A stretch of DNA of 57,642 nucleotides from an uncultured Eubacteriales bacterium (GTDB taxonomy: Bacteria > Bacillota > Clostridia > Christensenellales > Borkfalkiaceae), in contig CAJLRM010000012.1 in assembly GCA_905209085.1 (NCBI GenBank), positions 1 through 57,642 of the forward strand. The letters run 5' to 3'. Both the position numbers and the translations under genes were made by a program. A model generated the notes under the pieces. The model did not search any database and was not told the DNA's origin. It saw only the letters and a list, made by a program, of their open reading frames with translations. Of the stretch, positions 50,377-57,642 are shown one piece after another; position 1 is the stretch's first letter; the number at the start of each line of letters is the position of its first letter.

Positions 50377-50407
50377 CTCCCCCGCGTTTTGCGGGGGAGT
50401 TTTATTT
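50377..50407 (+). terminator. Terminator of the marR-MFS-DUF1848 operon
   Basis: CTCCCCCGC pairs with GCGGGGGAG across a 5-base loop, followed by TTTTATTTT. Confidence 0.9.
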
Positions 50408-50473
50408 TCGTGCGGACGACGGCAGAGGCTTAAAGCCATGCCCAAGATGTTTTCCCGAAGGAGCGCTTACAGT

Positions 50474-51535
50474 TTACAGCACCACCACGGGCTTGATGAG
50501 GTCTTTGGGCTTGTCCTTCATCAGCATCAGCGCCTCTTCCATATGCTCGAAACCCTTGAATTTGTGGGTGAGGAGCTTGGAGGTGTCCAGCCGTCCGTAT
50601 TGCATGAGGGAAACGAGTTTTTCCATGCGCAGTCTGCCGCCGGGCATCAGCCCGCCCGCAATCGTCTTATGCCCCATGCCGCAGCCCCATTCGACGCGGG
50701 GAATGCGCACGTACTCCCCCGAGCCGAGGTAGTTGACGTTGCCGATCCGTCCGCCCGGCTTGACCATTTTCACCGCCTGAATAAAGGTGTCGTTGTCGCC
50801 GCCCGCGACGATGACCTTATCGACGCCCTTGCCGGCCGTCTTTTCCATCACCTGATCGACAATTTCCCCGTCCTTATAGTTGATAATGTCCGTCGCGCCG
50901 TAAAATTTCGCCGCTTCCACGCAATTGGGGCGGGAGCCGACCGCAAACAGCCTGCCCGCGCCCTTCAACGCGGACGCCGCCACCGCCATCAGTCCGACGG
51001 GACCGATGCCGACGACGCACACCGAGTCGCCGTATTCCACTTGGGCAAGCTCCGCGCCGTGAAAGCCCGTAGGCACCATGTCGCTGAGCATTACGGCATC
51101 CGCCACGTTGACGCCGTCGGGAAGGCGCGCGAGGTTAGCGTCCGCTTCGTTGACGTGGAAATATTCCGCGAACACGCCGTCCTTGAAATTGGAAAATTTC
51201 CAGCCCGCCAGCATCCCGCCCGAATGCATGGAATACCCGCCCTGCGCCTCCAAACTCCCCCAATCGGGCGTAATGGCGGGAACGATCACCTTATCCCCCG
51301 TTTTCAGATCCTTGACCAGCTTTCCGACCTCGACGATCTCTCCCACGGCTTCGTGGCCGAGAATCATGTCGCGGCGGTCGCCTATCGCGCCCTCCCAGAC
51401 GGTATGCACGTCCGACGTGCAGGGCGATACCGCCAGCGGGCGGACAATGGCGTCCAAGGGGCCGCACTCGGGCACTTCCTTTTCTATCCAGCCCGTTTTT
51501 CCGATGCCGAGCATTGCGTAACCTTTCATTTTCAT
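50474..51535 (-). CDS. adh: Zinc-dependent secondary alcohol dehydrogenase
   Basis: Interconverts secondary alcohols such as isopropanol and ketones using NADP(H). The 353-residue protein is very close to the Clostridium beijerinckii secondary ADH, sharing stretches such as IVRPLAVSPCTSD, ILGHEAVGE, AGWKFSNFKDGVF, VGSRPNCVEAAKFYGATDI and IPRVEWGCGM. Zinc ligands are C37, H59 and E60 with D150, the catalytic set of that enzyme. The nucleotide motif is GIGPVGLMAVAAS. The VGSR element, which in the C. beijerinckii enzyme selects NADP, is kept. The start at 51535 has GGAGG 10 bases upstream. Its place in metabolism is probably redox disposal. Confidence 0.93.
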   Translation of the reverse strand: MKMKGYAMLGIGKTGWIEKEVPECGPLDAIVRPLAVSPCTSDVHTVWEGAIGDRRDMILGHEAVGEIVEVGKLVKDLKTGDKVIVPAITPDWGSLEAQGGYSMHSGGMLAGWKFSNFKDGVFAEYFHVNEADANLARLPDGVNVADAVMLSDMVPTGFHGAELAQVEYGDSVCVVGIGPVGLMAVAASALKGAGRLFAVGSRPNCVEAAKFYGATDIINYKDGEIVDQVMEKTAGKGVDKVIVAGGDNDTFIQAVKMVKPGGRIGNVNYLGSGEYVRIPRVEWGCGMGHKTIAGGLMPGGRLRMEKLVSLMQYGRLDTSKLLTHKFKGFEHMEEALMLMKDKPKDLIKPVVVL

Positions 51536-51796
51536 ATCGATTTTTCCTCCTCGAAACAAATTCGTTGCCTATATCCTATCACGTCCGAAAAGGAAAATCA
51601 ACGCGCGTTTTGCGCTTTTTTGTCGGGTTTTGCGAAAAATCGCTCCCGCTTTTGCCCGCTTTTTAACGCACGCCTGTATTCTTTTTCCGAAAACCCGCGC
51701 CGCAAAAAACAACCCGTATTCCCTTCCGTTTCCCCGCAAGCTTGCGCCGCGAAAAAACAACCCGCGCGCTTGTCGTTTTTTTCAAAAAGGGCAGTA
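51536..51796. other. Gap upstream of the alcohol dehydrogenase
   Basis: About 260 bases that contain the ADH promoter region; no consensus promoter could be picked out with confidence. No gene was seen. Confidence 0.4.
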
Positions 51797-51839
51797 AAAA
51801 CAAAACGTTCCCCGCTTTGAACGACGGGGCGGGGAACGT
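51797..51839 (-). terminator. Terminator of the small acidic protein gene
   Basis: ACGTTCCCCGC (51805-51815) pairs with GCGGGGAACGT (51829-51839), with a T-rich tail leftward. Confidence 0.75.
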
Positions 51840-51858
51840 AGCATATTCAAAAAAACGC

Positions 51859-52128
51859 TTATTCGCGACCCGTTCCCGCAGGATCCCCGAACGCCATGCC
51901 GCGCTTTTCGTGCGGCTTTTTTACTTCGCCCGCGTTTACCTCGTCCGAATCCGCTTCCGGACCGTAATCGAATACCTGCCCGTAGTTTTCTTTATCCGCT
52001 TCGTCGATCGGCATCCCCTGCATCAACCCCGTGCACTCGTTGGCGCTCGCGACGTCCTCGAAAATCGTTTCCGTCTGTGCGGACGGTTCTTTCTCCTGCG
52101 TAAATTTCGTTTCTTTATTCTTTTCCAT
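51859..52128 (-). CDS. Small acidic protein of unknown function
   Basis: This 89-residue protein is hydrophilic throughout, with many Glu/Asp and no hydrophobic segment, so it is probably cytoplasmic and disordered. Features include NECTGLMQGMPIDEADKENYGQV in the middle and a basic-acidic end. The codon composition is normal and a terminator follows closely, which supports a real gene. No strong Shine-Dalgarno precedes the ATG. I recognise no family. Confidence 0.55.
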   Translation of the reverse strand: MEKNKETKFTQEKEPSAQTETIFEDVASANECTGLMQGMPIDEADKENYGQVFDYGPEADSDEVNAGEVKKPHEKRGMAFGDPAGTGRE

Positions 52129-52412
52129 GTTTACAGTATGGGAATTTTATCGCGAAACGATACCTCCGCTTTCTCCGCCCGCCCCGCCGAAAGATTTTCT
52201 GTTTCGGACGAATCTTTCGCTTCCCTTTATCTCCTTCCTCCTTTTTCCGCATTTTTTCAAATGACGCGGACAAGCTTCTTTCTCCCGCTCGGTCTTTCCG
52301 CATTTTTCTTTAAACGCTTCGGACACAAACGCCCTTCCTCAGTCCTTTCCCTACGCTTCGCCCCAAGAGTTGCCCGCCCCTTTTTTCGGACAATTTTCCC
52401 GCCCCCTCTTTT
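52129..52412. other. Gap between the small acidic protein and YfhO genes
   Basis: About 280 bases of C/T-rich sequence without a supported gene or promoter. Confidence 0.4.
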
Positions 52413-52413
52413 A

Positions 52414-52447
52414 AAAGCGCGGACAGGCTTTCGCCCGTCCGCGCTTT
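52414..52447 (-). terminator. Terminator of the YfhO gene, bidirectional
   Basis: AAAGCGCGGAC pairs with GTCCGCGCTTT across a 12-base loop; T runs lie on both sides. It sits 22 bases past the yfhO stop. Confidence 0.85.
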
Positions 52448-52468
52448 TTTCGTAAAGTCTTTTTTCTT

Positions 52469-55198
52469 TTAAGAATCTTTCTTTCTTCGGGAACGCAGTA
52501 CGAAAAACACCCAGCCGCCCGCGGACAGCGCGAATACCCCCGCGCCGGCCAGGGACAGCAGGCACCCTTGTTTGAGCCAGGGCGTCGCGTATGAAAGTTC
52601 TATCGAATGAGTCCCGCCCTCGACGCGGACCGCCATAAATCCCGAATTTGCGCGGATCAATTCGGCGGCGACGCCGTCCACCGTCGCGCTCCACCCCTTG
52701 TCGTAGGGCAAAGAGAGAAATACCCAGCCGCCCGTTTGCGAAGAGATGCTGCCGCGAAGTCCGTTTTCGTCGTAGGAAACGTCCGCAAGGTGCGGCGCTT
52801 GCTGCAAAGCGGCCACGGACGCTTCGTAATCGGAGATATCGTAAGAGCATACTTCGAGAGAATCGAAGGAGATTTCCCTGCCGCGGAGCAGAGTCAACTC
52901 TATCTCCAACTCGTCGTTCCCGGCGACGCCCAGCTGAATGCAGGGATCCCGCTGTTCGCTGTACATCAAATCCCCTTTGGGCGCATAGCGATAGGAACGG
53001 GTCTTGCCGTTGCCGCTGACGCTGAATTCCGTCGTCTGATCGGGCACCGACGCGCCGTAAAGCCGCAGGTATATCTCCTTGCCCTTACAGCCGCTCACGG
53101 AGAATTGAATCGATTTCTTTTTAGTGAGGATAAGCTCGCTTTGTTGCGTTCCCGTCACGGACAGCGTTTCCAAAGCGCCCGCAGACGCCGATTCCGCCGT
53201 GCCGGTCCCCTCTACGACCATCGCCGAAAGCATGGCGTACTGACGAAGCAAGGGGTCCAAAGAGTCGTACTGCGCCTTGGACAGGGTATCCGTATACAGG
53301 AAGCCGAACGGAACATAATTTTCATTTTCGTACAGGGATTCGAATTCCTCCGTCTGCGCCATGCCGTAGCGGGCGGCGTGCGAGGGATCGTAAAAATATT
53401 TGACGGAGAGAAGGCTTTGAAGAGCGGGACGATTGTCAAGCCCCGAAATGCCGAGATTCTGCGTCGGGTTGTAAACGGCGTTCTCTTTGAGAAAGGTGTA
53501 TACGGCGTCGTTATGCACCGAATTATAGGCAAACGTGCCGAGATAGACGTTGTTTTCGCCGCGGTTGTGAAACCGCTGCCACCATTCTTCCCCGCCCTCG
53601 CTGTCCGTCCTGAAAAAATCCGTTTCGTTGAGCTTGGAAACGTACTGCTCCTCGGCGGAGGCGAGCGAGCGATACAGCGCCGCGCCCTTATGTTGAGAGG
53701 AATAGACGCAATAGTAGAAGAAACAGCACACCACCGTAAAGAGGGCGGCGAGCCGCCACAACACCTCGGGCGTCGCCAGCCGCCGCGCAGCGGTTCCGTC
53801 GAGGATCTTAGGCGCCGTCATCGCGCCGTCTTTTTCCCTGTCGGCGAAGATAGAGAGCTTGGTGCGGGAAACGGCGAACACGGCAAAGACCGTCACGCCG
53901 ACGGCGAGCAAAATCAAAAGCGCCGCGAGGGAAATTTTCGCGCCGACGGGAAAGCTCCCTTTTAGGAGATACTCGACGAGGAAGCTGAGTCCGAAGACGA
54001 GGCACGCCGAAACGGCGGCGGTGACGATCTTGGCGATGCGCCTGCGCTTAGGCAGGGAATACATCTTTTCGCTTTCGGGCGACTGCGTATTCAGCCCCAT
54101 CATCGCCAGCATACAAAAGGAGAGAATGTACGACCAGCGGTTGTTGCTGTAATTAAAAATATTCATCATGTAGCCGAAGAGCGGGACGAAGAATCCCACC
54201 GTAAAGACGGCGGTACAGATGCGATACGTCCAAGCCCTGTCCTTGCAGGAAAGAAATGTCGCTATCAACAGGACAGTGGAGAACAAATTGAAGGCGATGA
54301 CGCTGTAATGCCCGCCGACGATGGGGAGAAAATAAGACGCCAGCGCTTGCAGACCGAAGAGGGAGGTGAAGGAAACGAGTCCCTTGGACTCGCTGCGGGC
54401 GGCGTTGAAATAGCCGTAGACGTTCGGCAGCAGCATAAAGGACGCCAAGAGCACGGCGACGAGATAAAATCCCGCTATTTTCAAAAGCCGCAAAAAAGAT
54501 TTTCCGAAATAGGCGCAGCCCTCTTTCCGACAGGCTTCGGCGTGGTATACGAGCGCATAAAATACCAGAAACACGGAATTGAAAAAAAACATATAAAAGG
54601 AATTGATGAGGCACAGGAAAGAAAAACCGACCAGCAGAAAGGGATTCCTGCCCCGATAGACGAGTTCCAGCCCCAGCACCATCAGGGGAAGATAAATGGC
54701 GCCCGAAGTGAGATTGAGATGGCGCATGAACGTAAAACTGACCATGCCCGTGAACATATACATCAGCGAGAGCGCCACCGCATACCCGCCCGCGATCTTT
54801 CGATAACGGAGATAACACAGCATCGCCGCCCCCGCCGCGAGGAATTTCAAGGTCATGATGATATCGTACACCCAAACGATGTCGAACGGCAGAATAAACG
54901 CAAAGGCGTTGAACGGATCGAAAAGGGAGTAAAAGCTCATCGAGGTGAGATAATCCGCGCCCAGTCCCAGGTAGAAATCGTAGCTGCCGATGGCTTTCAG
55001 CCAGCCCACTCGTCTGAGGCTCTCCAAAAAAGTGACGCCCTGCGTCGCCGCGTCGCCCGCCTGCGCCGTCCAGATCAGATGATGTCCCCGCACGATAAAG
55101 GGAATATACAAAAAGAGCAGAGAGATCGCCGCGCAGCAAAAGAACGTCAGCCACACTTTTCCCCCTTTCATGGAATTCACTTTTTTGATAGTCAGCAT
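52469..55198 (-). CDS. yfhO: YfhO-family membrane protein
   Basis: A large integral membrane protein of 909 residues. About 12 transmembrane helices fill residues 10-520 with the YfhO features (HHLIWTAQAGDAATQGVTFLE, MSFYSLFDPFNAFAFILP, GMVSFTFMRHLNLTSGAIYLP). An outer domain of about 350 residues follows, with GGWVFLSLPYDKGWSATVDG near the C-terminus and a final helix. Members modify surface glycopolymers such as lipoteichoic acid with sugars, or move lipid-linked sugars. The gene overlaps nothing, is 106 bases downstream of the GT39-like gene on the same strand, and has its own terminator. GGAGG lies 4 bases before ATG. Confidence 0.92.
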   Translation of the reverse strand: MLTIKKVNSMKGGKVWLTFFCCAAISLLFLYIPFIVRGHHLIWTAQAGDAATQGVTFLESLRRVGWLKAIGSYDFYLGLGADYLTSMSFYSLFDPFNAFAFILPFDIVWVYDIIMTLKFLAAGAAMLCYLRYRKIAGGYAVALSLMYMFTGMVSFTFMRHLNLTSGAIYLPLMVLGLELVYRGRNPFLLVGFSFLCLINSFYMFFFNSVFLVFYALVYHAEACRKEGCAYFGKSFLRLLKIAGFYLVAVLLASFMLLPNVYGYFNAARSESKGLVSFTSLFGLQALASYFLPIVGGHYSVIAFNLFSTVLLIATFLSCKDRAWTYRICTAVFTVGFFVPLFGYMMNIFNYSNNRWSYILSFCMLAMMGLNTQSPESEKMYSLPKRRRIAKIVTAAVSACLVFGLSFLVEYLLKGSFPVGAKISLAALLILLAVGVTVFAVFAVSRTKLSIFADREKDGAMTAPKILDGTAARRLATPEVLWRLAALFTVVCCFFYYCVYSSQHKGAALYRSLASAEEQYVSKLNETDFFRTDSEGGEEWWQRFHNRGENNVYLGTFAYNSVHNDAVYTFLKENAVYNPTQNLGISGLDNRPALQSLLSVKYFYDPSHAARYGMAQTEEFESLYENENYVPFGFLYTDTLSKAQYDSLDPLLRQYAMLSAMVVEGTGTAESASAGALETLSVTGTQQSELILTKKKSIQFSVSGCKGKEIYLRLYGASVPDQTTEFSVSGNGKTRSYRYAPKGDLMYSEQRDPCIQLGVAGNDELEIELTLLRGREISFDSLEVCSYDISDYEASVAALQQAPHLADVSYDENGLRGSISSQTGGWVFLSLPYDKGWSATVDGVAAELIRANSGFMAVRVEGGTHSIELSYATPWLKQGCLLSLAGAGVFALSAGGWVFFVLRSRRKKDS

Positions 55199-55304
55199 AC
55201 AGCCTCCGTTTTTATCCTCGACAGAATTTTCGCCGCTTCCGTTGCTTGCGCTTACGCCCTACGGCAAGCACGCGCTCTTTGCCTTCTCCCGCTCGGAAAA
55301 GGAA

Positions 55305-56978
55305 CTAAACGGCGTTGATCACGTAATAATTTTTAAAATACGTCACCTCATAGGGCGACAAATCGACGCCGTCGTAAATCGCATCCGAACGGCTCACGAG
55401 ATACACGCTGCCGCGCTCGATTTTTTCGGGAAGATAAAACCGATAGCGCCCGAAAGAGTCGACTCGGCGAAACGCGGCGCCGGGGTCTGCATATTCGCAG
55501 GTATCGATAAAATCCCGTACGTCGTATTCGGTATAAAACAGCACGTAGATGTAGGAAGTCCCGACGGAGGGCGTCACATAGCAATACTGCGCGCCTTCCA
55601 CGGCAGCCGCGCACTCGATGGCTTCCCCGTAAGAATCGTAAAATTTCTTTTCGAGGATCTGCGTATTCCATACCGTGGAATACACGGAAACAAAGAGCGC
55701 GAAACAGGCGCCGTACAGCGCGAAAATTTTGCGTTTCAGACGCGGTTTTGCCTCGATAACCTCCCGTATCCCGAAAATCGTAAAGACGATCAGCGGAAAA
55801 AAGACGATATTGATGCGATTGATATTCGGGGAAACGATGATCAGCATGGCAAGGGCGACGATCAGCCATATTTTCAGAATCCCGAACAGCAAATTCTCTT
55901 CTTTGCGCCTTTTGAAAAGCCCGATAAAGGTGAAGGGCAGGGAAACGAGATAGAGCGTTCCGAAAAAAGGCACCGCGTTCCAGGGCAGAAAATCGTATTG
56001 CAGGAGCACGATTCCCAGCCCTTTGGCGATATTTAAGAGGCTCTGCAAGAAAAATGTATCCGAAAAAATATTCGTCACCGCCTGAAAGCGGTCCTGCGTC
56101 AGTTTAGGGATGGTAAAGCAGAGAAAGCGGATGGATTCCCCGCCCGTGAGATTGATATAGACGAAGGCGATGATCGGCAGGGACATACAGCCGATGATAC
56201 ACAGATAAATCAGCGCACCGCCCGCGCGCACTCTCTTTTTGAGGAAGAGATAGACAAGCGCGGCGACGACGAAGAAAAACAGAAAAAAGTAGGAGGTGCC
56301 GTAGCTGTACGCCGAAAGCCCGAACACGAAACTCGACAGAAAAAACGCGGCTTTGCGATCGTCGTCGATCCCCTTCATCAACAGACAGAAGCCCCAAAAG
56401 ACGAGATCGGGAAATAAATTGGATTCCAGCCCCCAGCGGGACTTCATCAGGTGCCAGGGACAAATCGCCAAAAACGCCAGGCCGAGAAAAGCTATGCGTT
56501 CGTCGTATCTGCGATTCAAAAGCCGATACAGCAGCACGAGGGAAACGCATCCCACGATCGCCATCGGCAGGCGCACGGAAAGCTCGTTGACGCCCAATGC
56601 CAGCATAAACGGCATACAGAGGTAGGAATAGAGCGCGTTCTGCCCGCTGCCCCACGCGATCAGATGAACGGGATATTTCATGCCGTTGCGGTCTACGCCG
56701 TATTTCAAGATGGCGTAAGCGTCGTATCCCGCGCTCGCCTCATCCTGATTGAGTCCGCCCGGCAAGAGGTCTAAAAAGGCGACGCGGGTAAGAAAACCCG
56801 CAATCAGGACTAGGGAAGCAAAAAATCGGAGGCGATTTTCGACGAAGAAGCGCTTTAAAGAGAGTTCCTTGCGCCGTTTGAGCCACGGGACGAAAAAAAA
56901 CAGACTGCCGCAGAGGACAGATAAGACGATCAGCAAGATATTCACCAGAATTTTTCCCGTCTGCGTCAATTGCACCAT
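55305..56978 (-). CDS. GT39/PMT-like membrane glycosyltransferase
   Basis: This 557-residue polytopic protein is of the ArnT/PMT type that uses lipid-linked sugars on the outer face. About 11 helices lie between residues 10 and 440, with a soluble C-terminal domain from about 455 (YCYVTPSVGTSYIYVLFY). The loop after the second helix has LLPGGLNQDEASAGYDAYAI with an acidic DE pair, the usual catalytic aspartate site. With the YfhO gene next to it, a joint role in surface glycan modification is likely. No ribosome site of note, and the substrate is not predictable. Confidence 0.88.
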   Translation of the reverse strand: MVQLTQTGKILVNILLIVLSVLCGSLFFFVPWLKRRKELSLKRFFVENRLRFFASLVLIAGFLTRVAFLDLLPGGLNQDEASAGYDAYAILKYGVDRNGMKYPVHLIAWGSGQNALYSYLCMPFMLALGVNELSVRLPMAIVGCVSLVLLYRLLNRRYDERIAFLGLAFLAICPWHLMKSRWGLESNLFPDLVFWGFCLLMKGIDDDRKAAFFLSSFVFGLSAYSYGTSYFFLFFFVVAALVYLFLKKRVRAGGALIYLCIIGCMSLPIIAFVYINLTGGESIRFLCFTIPKLTQDRFQAVTNIFSDTFFLQSLLNIAKGLGIVLLQYDFLPWNAVPFFGTLYLVSLPFTFIGLFKRRKEENLLFGILKIWLIVALAMLIIVSPNINRINIVFFPLIVFTIFGIREVIEAKPRLKRKIFALYGACFALFVSVYSTVWNTQILEKKFYDSYGEAIECAAAVEGAQYCYVTPSVGTSYIYVLFYTEYDVRDFIDTCEYADPGAAFRRVDSFGRYRFYLPEKIERGSVYLVSRSDAIYDGVDLSPYEVTYFKNYYVINAV

Positions 56979-57364
56979 ACTTTCTTTTTCCCTTTTTCTT
57001 CCGCTTCAAAACCCGATTTTTTTCTACGGCAAAAATTTTATTTCCGAAACAGTCGAACGCGTTTGCGCCGTTACCATAATCTTATCACAAAAGCGCCCGA
57101 AAAACAAATGATTTAAACGGAAAAACGCCGAAAAATCAAATTTTACCGCCTGCCCCTCCCGCGGCGCTTTCCCCCTCATAGCATCCGATACGTAAAGAAT
57201 GCCTCTTTATAAGCAGGGAGTGGTGTGAAGAAGGAAAGGAAGTGCGGCTTTAAAACACAATGATAGGGTCAAGTATGTAGGGAGGCGACATTAAAAAGTA
57301 CCCTCCTGCGGGAAGTCCTGGTGGGGAGAAGGAAGCGCTCATACGCGGCAGGCCGCATAGTGGG
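56979..57364. other. Gene-free stretch upstream of the GT39-like gene
   Basis: About 385 bases. It probably holds the promoter of the GT39-YfhO genes (a weak leftward TTGTTT-N17-TAAGAT near 57078-57106). No gene was seen. Confidence 0.4.
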
Positions 57365-57592
57365 TTTTGGGGTAGAATAGCCCGTAACGATTCCACAATC
57401 GGACGAATAACTATCCACCCGCATGGCGAGGCTTTTAGGTAGAATAACGCGTAACGATTCCACAATCGGACGAATAGATATCACCCGCATGGCGTAGCTT
57501 TTAGGTGGAGCCCGTAACGATTTCACAATCGGACGAATAGATATCACCCGTATGGCGAGTTTTTTAGGCGGAGCCTATAACGATTCTACAAC
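57365..57592. repeat. Tandem repeats of 63-67 bp
   Basis: The element CGTAACGATTCCACAATCGG recurs at about 57383, 57450 and 57513, with a decayed copy (TATAACGATTCTACAAC) at 57576. Each is followed by CGAATA, then ACCCG(C/T)ATGGCG and TTTTAGG. Every full unit holds a small inverted repeat CGATT-CCAC-AATCG. Reading frames across the repeats are repetitive and not convincing. Confidence 0.8.
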
Positions 57593-57593
57593 A

Positions 57594-57630
57594 CAAAAAA
57601 AATCCGCAACAGGGAAACCCTGAAACGGAT
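57594..57630 (-). terminator. Terminator of a gene beyond the right edge
   Basis: Leftward ATCCG...CAGGG-TTT-CCCTG...CGGAT forms a two-part hairpin followed by a run of T. Confidence 0.65.
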
Positions 57631-57642
57631 AAATTAAGAAGT

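Noticed and set aside
57365..57592. CRISPR array
   Set aside because: The repeats run on without unique spacers of even length, and no cas gene is in the window.
1..57642. tRNA, rRNA or complete insertion sequences
   Set aside because: No T-loop consensus, rRNA segments or transposase genes were found by eye on either strand.

Overview
The window looks like chromosomal DNA of a Gram-positive, anaerobic, Clostridia-type bacterium. This is inferred from gene content, not from a phylogeny: a glycyl radical enzyme with its activase, FeoAB ferrous-iron uptake, a single-chain glycyl-tRNA synthetase, NiaR control of nadB-nadC, a SpoIVFA/SpoIVFB-like pair beside RNase G, a YugP-type peptidase, YfhO, and an alcohol dehydrogenase close to the Clostridium beijerinckii secondary alcohol dehydrogenase. 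Most of the DNA is moderately GC-rich with C/G-ending codons. Bases 1-3005 and the gene at 46640-47143 are clearly more AT-rich and look acquired. A gut Christensenellales-like relative is my guess. No rRNA, tRNA, CRISPR array or complete insertion sequence was seen.

Layout. 1-3005: an AT-rich block with five tandem small helix-turn-helix genes, divergent from a membrane-anchored surface protein. 3.1-8.1 kb: housekeeping genes (glycyl-tRNA synthetase, cysteine synthase, glycerophosphodiesterase) and a divergent small-protein/HTH pair with an operator-like inverted repeat. 8.7-13.2 kb: an ABC exporter operon (two ATPases, permease, TetR). 13.4-14.2 kb: two candidate small RNAs. 14.4-15.6 kb: a first ECF sigma factor plus membrane protein. 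16.4-26.3 kb: YugP peptidase, FeoAB, a MATE exporter, and the RNase G / M50 / SpoIVFA-like group. 26.9-32.5 kb: a lipoprotein, a metallo-beta-lactamase-fold protein with a broken metal motif, and the NAD cluster nadB-nadC-niaR. 32.7-40.9 kb: a MATE transporter fused to a cytidylate-kinase-like domain, a D-2-hydroxyacid dehydrogenase, an AraC regulator, a 41-bp repeat array, and a glycyl radical enzyme with its activase. 41.1-44.9 kb: a second ECF sigma factor leading an operon of one membrane protein and three lipoproteins, one with a von Willebrand A domain. 44.9-50.4 kb: a short Fe-S nuclease-like protein, an SDR gene with a duplicated 3' end, and a MarR-MFS-DUF1848 operon. 50.4-57 kb: secondary alcohol dehydrogenase, a small acidic protein, and the YfhO and GT39-type membrane proteins. 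The right edge holds 63-67 bp tandem repeats.

How the parts work together. The two ECF sigma loci look like one theme used twice. Each sigma gene overlaps a small one-pass membrane protein with a Ser/Asp/Glu-rich outer tail, and the DNA upstream of both carries the same element, AACC-N16-CTAC. That suggests autoregulated, possibly cross-talking envelope-sensing systems, with the second controlling the lipoprotein/VWA genes. Other candidates for new biology are the five-HTH block, the transporter-kinase fusion, the short glycyl radical enzyme of unassigned substrate with its long leader, and the two candidate small RNAs. All coordinates of short sites were read by eye and may be off by a base or two.
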